Of a stretch of DNA of 64,000 nt, positions 8,005 to 16,500 are shown one piece after another. Under the pieces are notes generated by a model that saw nothing but the letters and a program-made list of their open reading frames with translations, made no database searches and had not been told where the DNA came from. The stretch is from contig NZ_CP018319.1 of the NCBI RefSeq assembly GCF_001952935.1, positions 4,050,001 to 4,114,000 on the forward strand, read 5' to 3'. Both the position numbers and the translations under genes were made by a program. Positions within the stretch are counted from its first letter, which is position 1. Each line of letters begins with the position of its first letter. Source of the stretch: Pseudomonas frederiksbergensis (GTDB taxonomy: Bacteria > Pseudomonadota > Gammaproteobacteria > Pseudomonadales > Pseudomonadaceae).

Positions 8005-9381
8005 CTAACGTTCGCGCATCGCCTCGGTCCGGGCTTTAAGCACCGGTTTCAGCAGATAATCCAGCACGCTCTTCTCCCCGGTGATGATGTCCACCGTCGC
8101 CACCATCCCGGGAATGATCAGCAACGGTTTCACATCCCCGCCCAAGTGATTCTTATCCGTCCTCACCTGAATCAGGTAGAAGCTGTTGCCCTTGTCATCG
8201 GTAATCGTGTCCGCGCCAATCAACTCCAGTTTCGCGGTCAATCCTCCATAAATCGTGTAGTCATAAGCACTGAACTTGACCATGGCTTTTTGGCCCGGGT
8301 GCAGAAACGCCACGTCCTGCGGCCGGACCTTGGCTTCGATCAGCAAGTTGTCTTCAATGGGCACGATTTCCACCATGTCGCTGCCCGGCTGGACCACGCC
8401 GCCGATGGTGTTGACCTTCAGCACTTTGATAATCCCATGCACCGGCGACACCACCGTGGTGCGGGTTACGCGGTCATCGATAGCAATGCTCGATGCGGTG
8501 ATTTTCGACAGGTCGGTGCGTTTTTCATTCAGCTCTTTCGCCGCGTCGGAGCGGAAGGATTGTTCGGACTCGTCAATCTTGCTTTTGATCTCATTGATCG
8601 CCGATTCCGCACGGGGAATCGCCAGGGTCGTGGCGTTCAATGAACCGCGAATCTCCACCGCGCTACGTTTGAGTCGCAAGATTTCCACCGGCGAAACCGC
8701 CCCGCTGCCCACCAGCGGCGCGGACATGTTCATCTCTTGCTGCAGCAGCGCCAGGCTTGAACTGTATTGGCCCTGTTTCGAGCGGAACTCGGCAAGTTCC
8801 TGGGCTTTTTGCCGAAGTTGCTCACTCAGGGTGCGCTGTTCGCTGGCCAGTCGACGTTGCCGTTGTTCGTACAGCGAGCGTTCGTCCTCGGCCACTTGCG
8901 GTGCCTTGGCGATCACTTCGGGGGACAGCTTGAACGGCCGGCCTTCCGCTTCGGCCGACAGCCTTTCGACTTGAGCGGTCAGCGCATAACGGTCGGCCTC
9001 GCTTTCGCCCTTGTTCGACAGGAATCGAGTGTCATCGAGGCGCAGCAGGGTGTCGCCCTTGTTCACCATTTGCCCTTCACGAACGAAGATTTCAGTGACG
9101 ATGCCGCCCTCCAGGTTCTGGATCACTTGAACCTTGCTCGACGGAATCGCCTTGCCTTCGCCCATGGTCACTTCCTGCAGCACCGCGAACCTGGCCCAGA
9201 CCACCGCCGTGATAATCAGCGCAGCGGCCAGCCACACGGTGATCCGCGACCAGCGTGGTGAATCCTGCAATGAGGCGCCCGCAGTTTCCGGCATGAATTC
9301 GCTTTCGGCGCTTTTGCTGAAACTGCCGAAGTAGCCGCGCGGTTTCGAATTGGACGAGGTGTCGGACGATGAACGCGCCAT
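8005..9381 (-). CDS. HlyD-family type I secretion membrane-fusion protein (LapC-like)
   Basis: A 458-aa adaptor linking the inner-membrane ABC exporter to the outer-membrane channel. There is a cytoplasmic N-terminus, one membrane helix (around ITVWLAAALIITAVVW, residues 47-62), a biotinyl-lipoyl-like half (GEGKAIPSSKVQVIQNLEGG), a long coiled-coil hairpin (residues ~120-300) and a beta-barrel part with VVSPVHGIIKVLKVNTIGG. It starts 9 nt after the ABC gene's stop, with GGAGCTGG before the ATG. Third gene of the operon that serves the divergent RTX adhesin. Corresponds to LapC/MapC of P. fluorescens; which paralogue cannot be told from sequence alone. Confidence 0.9.
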   Translation of the reverse strand: MARSSSDTSSNSKPRGYFGSFSKSAESEFMPETAGASLQDSPRWSRITVWLAAALIITAVVWARFAVLQEVTMGEGKAIPSSKVQVIQNLEGGIVTEIFVREGQMVNKGDTLLRLDDTRFLSNKGESEADRYALTAQVERLSAEAEGRPFKLSPEVIAKAPQVAEDERSLYEQRQRRLASEQRTLSEQLRQKAQELAEFRSKQGQYSSSLALLQQEMNMSAPLVGSGAVSPVEILRLKRSAVEIRGSLNATTLAIPRAESAINEIKSKIDESEQSFRSDAAKELNEKRTDLSKITASSIAIDDRVTRTTVVSPVHGIIKVLKVNTIGGVVQPGSDMVEIVPIEDNLLIEAKVRPQDVAFLHPGQKAMVKFSAYDYTIYGGLTAKLELIGADTITDDKGNSFYLIQVRTDKNHLGGDVKPLLIIPGMVATVDIITGEKSVLDYLLKPVLKARTEAMRER

Positions 9382-9390
9382 GGCCAGCTC

Positions 9391-11550
9391 CTAAACCGTC
9401 GCAGAGCCGACACGGCCCTTGCGCAGTGCATCGATGACCACTTCTTTCGGGCCGTCGGCGACGATCCGCCCGTTGTCCAGCACCACCAGCCGATCCACCA
9501 GGCTGAGCATCGAGGTGCGGTGGGTCACCAGCAGCAGGGTTTTGCCCTGGACCCAGCGGTGGAGTTTTTGCCGCAGAACGTCTTCGCTGCTGTTGTCCAT
9601 GGCGCTGGTGGGTTCGTCGAGCAACATGATCGGCGGATCCAGCAACAAGGCGCGGGCCAGCAACACTGCCTGGCGTTGCCCGCCGGACAGCAGTTGTCCG
9701 CGTTCACCCACTGGCCGGTCGAAACCTTGCGGATGCTGACGGGCCAGCTCGGTGACCCCGGTCAGTTCGGCGACTTCGAGCATCCGTGCATCGCTGATGT
9801 AGCGTGCGCCGAGGGTCAGGTTGTCGCGCAAGCTGCCGGCCAACAGCGGCAGGTCATGGGCGACGTAACCGATTTGCTGGCGCAGGTCGGCGACATCCAG
9901 TTGCCGCAGGTCCAGGCCATCGAGCAGCAGTTGGCCTTCTTCGGGGGCGTAGAACCCCATCACCAGCCGCGCCAAGGTACTTTTGCCCGAGCCGCTGCGG
10001 CCGATGATGCCGATCCGTTCACCGGGTTTCACGCTGAAGCTGATGTTGGCCAGGGCCGGCGCGTTCTGGCCGTTGTAGTGGAACGTCACATTGCTGACGT
10101 CTATCGCGCCTTGCAGTTGCGTGCGTTCCAGCGGCCGTTGCCTGGCGTCGCGCTCCTGTGGCAAGGACATCAGCGCATCGGTGCTTTTCATGGTCAGTTG
10201 CGCTTGCTGATAGCGCGTGATCAAACCGGCAATCTGCCCCAGCGGCGCGAGTACCCGGCTGCCGAGCATGTACGTCGCGACCAGCGCGCCGACGCTGAGG
10301 TTGCCGGCGATGATGCTGTAGACCCCGGCGACGATGGTCGCCATGCCGCAGAATTGCTGGATGAACAGCGTGCCGTTGGTGGCCAGCGCCGAGAGGTTGC
10401 GCGCATGGCTGTCGAGGCGGGTGAGGGCGCCGTGGGTGCTTTCCCATTTGTGCTGGCGTTCGCTTTCGGCACTGCAGGCCTTGAGGGTTTCCAGGCCGCC
10501 GAGGGTTTCGATCAGCAGCGCCTGGCGTTCGGCGCCCAGGGCCAGGCTTTTCTGAACGGTGTCGCGCAGGCGGACCTGGATCACCATCGCGAAGATGATC
10601 GTGAGCGGAAACGCCAGTAACGGAATCACCACCAGCCAGCCACCGAGCAGGCCGATCACTACCAGCATCAGCACGGCAAAGGGCAGGTCGATCAGGCTGG
10701 TGAGGGTCACGGCGGTGAGGAATTCCCGCAGACCCTGGAAGTCATGAATGCTTTGGGCGAAACCACCAATGGTCGCCGGCCGGGCTTTCATCGCCATGCC
10801 GGTGATGCGTTCGAACAACGTGGCGGAAAGGATCACGTCGGTTTTCTTCCCGGCGGTGTCCAGCAGGTGCGCGCGCACCACCCGCAATACCAGTTCGAAA
10901 CCGGTGCCGATCAGCAAGCCGATCGACAGCACCCACAACGTCGACGTGGCCTGGTTCGGCACCACCCGGTCGTAGGTCTGCATCACGAACAGCGGCACCA
11001 TCAGCCCCAGCAGGTTGATCAGGAAACTCGCCAGAATCGCGTCGCTGTACAGCCACTTCGACAACTTCAAGGTGTCGCGAAACCACGCCTCAACCCGTGG
11101 CACCAAGGGCGAGCGCAAGTCTTCCAGTTCATGCCGTGGCCGGGCGAACAAGGCCTGGCCGCTGTAATTCTCGGCCAGTTCATCCCTGCTGACCCATTGT
11201 TCACCGCCATCGGCTTCGCTCGGCAATATCAACAGCTGCCCGTCATCGCCGAAGCGTCGCAGAATGGCCGTTCGGCCGTTGTTGAGGATCAGCATTATCG
11301 GCAGGTTGAGGGCGCTAATGTCCGCCAGTTCACGACGCAGCAATCGCGCCTGCAAACCGGCCCGGGCCGCTGCGCGAGGCAGCAGGTCCAGGCTCAAGCG
11401 TTGTTTGTGCAGGGGCAGCCCGGCACTCAGGCTGGCGCGACTGACTGTCGCGCCGTGGAGTTTGCAGAGGATCAACAGACCATCCAGAAGCGGGTCATCG
11501 AAGCTCAGACGCGGATCGACACCCCTGTTGCCGGGTTCCATGCTGGTCAC
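9391..11550 (-). CDS. type I secretion ABC transporter (LapB-like)
   Basis: A 719-aa half-transporter. Residues ~15-140 form a C39-peptidase-like domain without the catalytic cysteine, as in LapB/HlyB-type exporters that bind but do not cut substrate. Six membrane helices span ~165-440, and the ATPase follows: Walker A GRSGSGKST (517-525), signature LSGGQ (621-625), Walker B IMLLDEP (641-647), H-loop LLVTHRT. The start is GTG at 11550, 8 nt after GGAG; a nearby ATG is out of frame. It lies 18 nt behind the TolC-like gene. Predicted to export the adhesin encoded at 13519. Confidence 0.92.
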   Translation of the reverse strand: MTSMEPGNRGVDPRLSFDDPLLDGLLILCKLHGATVSRASLSAGLPLHKQRLSLDLLPRAAARAGLQARLLRRELADISALNLPIMLILNNGRTAILRRFGDDGQLLILPSEADGGEQWVSRDELAENYSGQALFARPRHELEDLRSPLVPRVEAWFRDTLKLSKWLYSDAILASFLINLLGLMVPLFVMQTYDRVVPNQATSTLWVLSIGLLIGTGFELVLRVVRAHLLDTAGKKTDVILSATLFERITGMAMKARPATIGGFAQSIHDFQGLREFLTAVTLTSLIDLPFAVLMLVVIGLLGGWLVVIPLLAFPLTIIFAMVIQVRLRDTVQKSLALGAERQALLIETLGGLETLKACSAESERQHKWESTHGALTRLDSHARNLSALATNGTLFIQQFCGMATIVAGVYSIIAGNLSVGALVATYMLGSRVLAPLGQIAGLITRYQQAQLTMKSTDALMSLPQERDARQRPLERTQLQGAIDVSNVTFHYNGQNAPALANISFSVKPGERIGIIGRSGSGKSTLARLVMGFYAPEEGQLLLDGLDLRQLDVADLRQQIGYVAHDLPLLAGSLRDNLTLGARYISDARMLEVAELTGVTELARQHPQGFDRPVGERGQLLSGGQRQAVLLARALLLDPPIMLLDEPTSAMDNSSEDVLRQKLHRWVQGKTLLLVTHRTSMLSLVDRLVVLDNGRIVADGPKEVVIDALRKGRVGSATV

Positions 11551-11568
11551 ATTGATCTCTCCATAGAC

Positions 11569-12927
11569 CTACTTCAGTTCAGGCAGACGGGCTTCGTTTT
11601 TTACTTCCGTGGAGGCGATCGCATCGGCGGGCAATACCACCCGTTGTTTACTCAGCAACTGACCCATGTTCGCCAGCACGCGGTACATCGAGAACTCCTC
11701 GGTGTAGCGCACTTCGGTATAGCGGCGGTTGGCGTTGTAGAGCTCGTTTTCACTGTCCAGCAGGTCGAGCAGGGTGCGTTGGCCTAGGCCGAACTGGTCC
11801 TGATACGCCACGCGCACGCGTTGGCTGGTATCGGCATATTCGCGGGCAGTCGGGGTTTGTTTCTTGGCGTTGACCATGGCGTTCCAGGCCAGGTGAATGT
11901 TCTCGTTGAGTTGGCGCAGGGCATTGTTGCGGATGTCCATCGCCTGGTTGATCTGGTGCGCATCGGAAGCCAGGCGAGCCTTGTCGCTGCCACCGCGGAA
12001 CAGGTTGTAGTTCATCACGATGCCGACTCGCCATTCGTTGTCATGGCCTTCATCGCCCTGCACGTTGTTGTTGGCACCCACGGCGGCTTCGGCGTCGAAC
12101 CGAGGGTAGAACGGCGACTTGGCGACTTCGTACTGGCTCTCGGCTGACTGCACATCGGCCTGGGCGGATTTCAGGTACGGGTTGTTTTCCACCATGCTTT
12201 GCTGGGCTTCCTGCAAGGTGGCGGGCAGTTCGCCGCGGGTCGAGGGCGGGGTTTCTAGCTCATCGGGCAGGCGCCCCACGACGGCGTAGAAGTTCGATTC
12301 GGCATCCGCCAGATCGACTTCAGCGGTATCGAGGTTGTTTTGTGCCAGTGCCCGGCGAGCGACGGACTGGTCGGAGTCGGCGGTGCTGCCGATACCACGC
12401 TCGGTGCGCAGGCCGATCTGATCGTTGACCCGCATGTGAGCTTGCAGATTGTTCTTGGCCAAGGTCACCAGCTCGCGGCGCTTGAGCACTTCGAGGTAGA
12501 CCTCGATGGTACGCAGGGCCAGATCCTGAGCGGTGCCCTGAGCGTAATAGGCCCGGGAATTGACCACGCCTTTGGTGCGCTGGACTTCGTTGGCGGTATT
12601 GAAGCCATCGAAGAGCATCTGCCGCAGACGCAATTCCGATTGGGTGTAGGTGAGGATTTCGGTGTGGTGATTACCGAGTGCCCGGGTGCTGGTGTTATCG
12701 CTGTACCCGCGCCCGTACGCGGCATTCAGATCAACCGATGGATAAAATCCTCCCTTGGCGACTTTCACTTGTTCATCGGCCGAAAGGCGGCTGTCTACGC
12801 GCGAGGCCAGCTCCGGGTGGGTCGCGATGGTGCTCTGGATCGCCTCCGTCAATGACATGGCCTGAGCTTGAGAAGCGCAGGCCATGGCCAGCAGAATTGC
12901 GCTGCAGAGGGGGGTTAATACGCGCAT
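11569..12927 (-). CDS. TolC-family outer-membrane channel for type I secretion (LapE-like)
   Basis: A 453-aa protein with a signal peptide (MRVLTPLCSAILLAMACASQ, cut after QAQA) and two homologous halves rich in coiled coil, as in TolC. Motifs include SLTEAIQSTIATHPEL near the start and RVAYQDQFGLGQRTLLDLLDSENEL in the second half, both typical of type I secretion channels. The start at 12927 is set by GGGAGAGG upstream and the signal peptide; the longer frame from 12984 has neither. First gene of the secretion operon, divergent from the adhesin, so both are probably expressed from the 12.9-13.5 kb gap. Confidence 0.92.
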   Translation of the reverse strand: MRVLTPLCSAILLAMACASQAQAMSLTEAIQSTIATHPELASRVDSRLSADEQVKVAKGGFYPSVDLNAAYGRGYSDNTSTRALGNHHTEILTYTQSELRLRQMLFDGFNTANEVQRTKGVVNSRAYYAQGTAQDLALRTIEVYLEVLKRRELVTLAKNNLQAHMRVNDQIGLRTERGIGSTADSDQSVARRALAQNNLDTAEVDLADAESNFYAVVGRLPDELETPPSTRGELPATLQEAQQSMVENNPYLKSAQADVQSAESQYEVAKSPFYPRFDAEAAVGANNNVQGDEGHDNEWRVGIVMNYNLFRGGSDKARLASDAHQINQAMDIRNNALRQLNENIHLAWNAMVNAKKQTPTAREYADTSQRVRVAYQDQFGLGQRTLLDLLDSENELYNANRRYTEVRYTEEFSMYRVLANMGQLLSKQRVVLPADAIASTEVKNEARLPELK

Positions 12928-13518
12928 GGGTGCCTCTCCCTGATTCCTAATGATGCTTATTAGTCGCCAAATATTTGACGACATTTATAGTGAAAACCGT
13001 TTCATGCTTGTAACAACAGAGCTAAGAACATTTTGGGGAAAACCATAGAAGAATTTCTCATAAGGCTTATGCCAAAAAAAACTTATGCGCTCCGAAAAAT
13101 CCAGCACATTGTTCACTGCGAAAGCCCTTGATTTACGAGCGTTAGGGCGCTCATCGGGGCTTGAGGAAAGTTCCAGACCAACAATCGATAAAGGGCGGGG
13201 AAGTGCTGGAGGGGAGGGAAGCGGACAGTTTTTAGGTGACGGTTTTTTGTCACCTTGATGAATCAAAACTGTTACGCATCGCTCAAAAGGCGACTTGTTG
13301 TGCAAGAGGATCCCGATGCCATTGATTGCAGAGGGTTTTTATCCCGCAGCAGACACGTCGCCCGCGAGCGGCACGCTTGGCGAGAACGGCGCCAGGGCAG
13401 CGGCTTACTCGACGTAACCGCGCCCGCAGGTGATTTCGCCAGGCAACCCGTTGTAGCCAGGAGCACGTTCTTCGCAAAAACAGGATGCCGACAGTGGTTG
13501 GCAGCGGAGGAAGTGCAC
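12928..13518. other. divergent control region between secretion operon and adhesin gene
   Basis: 591 bp without a convincing gene. It is richer in A+T at 12940-13100 than its neighbours. It holds a perfect palindrome CATAAG-G-CTTATG at 13059-13071 with another CTTATG at 13082-13087, and a perfect stem AGGTGAC/GTCACCT with a T-rich 8-nt loop at 13234-13255. These may be regulator sites for the two divergent promoters; no promoter could be assigned firmly. The frame open from 13255 into the adhesin lacks a ribosome site and is taken as untranslated leader. Confidence 0.5.
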
Positions 13519-16500
13519 ATGGCTACGCTCATCGGTACTGTCAGTAAGGTCATTGGTCAGGTGTTTGCGCAGGCGAGCGATGGCACCCGACGCGCGCTGA
13601 TCGAAGGGGACCGGTTGTTCGCCGGCGATCAACTGGTCACCGGTGCCGAAGGCGCGGTGGCGGTTCATCTGCACAATGGCCAGGAACTGACACTTGGGCG
13701 CGGCAGCAGCATGGAGATGACGCCTCAGCTTCTCGCCAATCAGCCCTCCCCTGTAAAGCCCCCTGAACCGGTGACGCCGACCCACGCGCAATTGAGCGAT
13801 GTCGAGCGCCTGCAAAAAGCAATCGCCGCTGGCGACGACCCGACCCAGACGGCTGAAGCCACGGCGGCCGGACCGGGTTCGACCGGCGCACCCGGTGCAC
13901 TGGGCGGGGGCCACTCGTTCGTCATGCTTGAAGAGGTGGGCGGGCGGGTCGATCCGACGATTGGTTTTCCTACTGCGGGCTTCAACGGTATTCCCGAGTT
14001 TCCCCTGGCACGGCGGGAGGGAGATCCGGACAACGGAGATAACGGCGACGTCGGCGCTGGTGCTGGTGCTGGTGCTGGTGCTGGTGGTTCAGGTGGCTCC
14101 GGAGGGACAGGCGTTCTTCCCGTAACACCCGTTGTTCCAGATGTGCCGAACAATCCGGTGACCCTCACCGGCCTGTCGGTGGCAGGGGGCGAACTGACCC
14201 TCAATGAGGCCAATCTGGCCGACGGTTCGGCACCCAACCCTGGGGCACTGACCAAGTCCGGCACGTTCAGCGTGTCTGCGCCTGACGGGTTGACCAGCCT
14301 GAGCATCGGCGGGCTCAACGTGATCAGCGGTGGCGTTGCCGCAGGCTTGCCGCAATCGATCACCACCCCGTTGGGCAACACCCTGACCGTCACCGGCTAC
14401 AACCCGGCCACGGGGGTTGTGAGTTACAGCTACACCCTCAACGACAATGAAGACCACCCGGCCGGTGACGGCACCAACACCCTCAGCGAACACTTCCCCG
14501 TGGTGGCCGGCGACAGCAATGGCGATACCACCACCGGTTCCCTGGACGTCAACATCACCGACGACGTGCCCAAGGCGGTCGATGACAACAATGCCAACAA
14601 CGCGTCGGAAACCCTGGTGACCCTGGCCGGCAGTGTGCTGCCCAACGACGTTCAAGGCGCTGACCGCATTCCTGCCGGACCCGAGAGCGGGCCAGTGGTT
14701 GGCGGCACGTTCAATGGTAAATACGGCACCCTGGTGCTCAACGCCAACGGCACCTACACCTACACCCTGAACACCAGCGACGCCGACTTCAAAGCCTTGC
14801 ACGCAGGTGGCAGCGGGACCGAAACCTTCACCTACACCCTGACCGATGCCGATGGCGACACCAGCACTGCCAAGCTTGTGCTGAACATCCATAACAACGA
14901 TGACCCGGTCACGATTGGCGGACTGAACGTTGAGGGCGGCGAACTCACTGTCTACGAAAAAAACCTCAGTTACGGCACCGACCCTGATACCCAGGCCCTG
15001 ACCCAGAGCGGCACCTTCACCGTCAACGCACCGGATGGCCTGCAATCCCTGACCGTGAGCGGCGTTGCGGTGGTCAGCGGTGGAGTGGCGGCAGGTTTCC
15101 CGCTATCGGCCACTACCTGGACGGGCGCCACCTTCACCATCACCGGTTACGACCCGGCCACGGGCGTGGTGAGCTACAGCTACACCCTGAATTACGACAG
15201 CGACCACCCCACTGCCAACGGCGCCAACAGCCTCTATGAGAACTTCGACGTCGTCGCCACCGATATCGACGGCAGCACGGCGACCGGGCAAATCAACATC
15301 AACATCGTCGATGACCTGCCGACCGCCAACCCCGATGCGGTCTCGGTCGCAGAGGGCGGCATCATCAGCGGCAGCGTGTTGGGGAATGACGTCACCGGCG
15401 CCGATGGTCCCGCAGCAGGGGGCGCGGTGGTTGGCGTGCGTGCCGGTTCCGACACCTCGACTCCGGTCATCGGCGGCCTCAACAGCCAGATCAACGGCAC
15501 CTACGGTTACCTGACGCTGGAAGCCAATGGCAACGCCGTCTATCACAGCAACCCGAACGTCGTCAGTGGCCCCGGCGCGACCGACGTGTTCACCTACACC
15601 ATCCGCGATGCCGACGGTGACCAAAGCACCACCACCATCACCATCGACGTACACAACAGCAGCATCAGAGCGGTCAGCGACAGCGACGTGACCGTCTACG
15701 AAAAAGCCCTCGACCTGAACAAGGATGGCCAGGACCTGGCGCCCGGCACCGTTACCGGCAGCCTGCCGGGTAATACCGGCGAAACCGCCAGTGGCACCCT
15801 GGTCGGTTCGGTCAGCGGCGCGGTCGGCGCGATCACCTACAGCCTGGTCGGCAGTGCCACCGGCACCTTCGGGCAAATCCTGCTCAATCCCGATGGCTCC
15901 TACACCTACACGCTGACGTCGGCGCCCAGCACCACGCCGAACGCCAACGACGGGCCGAACATCGTCAGTGAAAGTTTCACTTACAAAGCCACCGACGCCT
16001 TGGGCAACAGCACCACCAGCACCATCGTGGTCAAGATCGTCGATGACCTGCCGACGGCTCATGCCGACGAGGCTTCGGTCGCCGAAGGCGGTATCGTCAG
16101 TGGCAACGTGTTGTGGAACGACATCGGCGGCGCCGATGGCCTCGCCGTCGGTGGCGCGGTGGTCGGCGTGCGCGCCGGTTCCGACACCTCGTCCCCGGCC
16201 GTGGGCGGCCTCAACACTCAGATCAATGGCACCTACGGTTACCTGACCCTGGACGCCTACGGCAACGCCGTCTACCACAGCAACCCGAACGCCGTCAGCG
16301 GCCCCGGCGCGACCGACGTGTTCACTTACACCATCCGCGATGCCGACGGTGACCAAAGCACCACTACCATCACCATCGACGTGCTCAACAGCTGCATCAC
16401 GGCGGTCAGCGACAACGACGTGACCGTCTACGAAAAAGCCCTCGACCTGAACAAGGACGGCCAGGACCTGGCGCCCGGTACCGCCACCGGCAGCCTGCCG

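Noticed and set aside
12985..13305. 106-codon frame between the TolC-like gene and the adhesin
   Set aside because: Poor ribosome site, no domain, overlaps both palindromes of the control region; treated as regulatory DNA.
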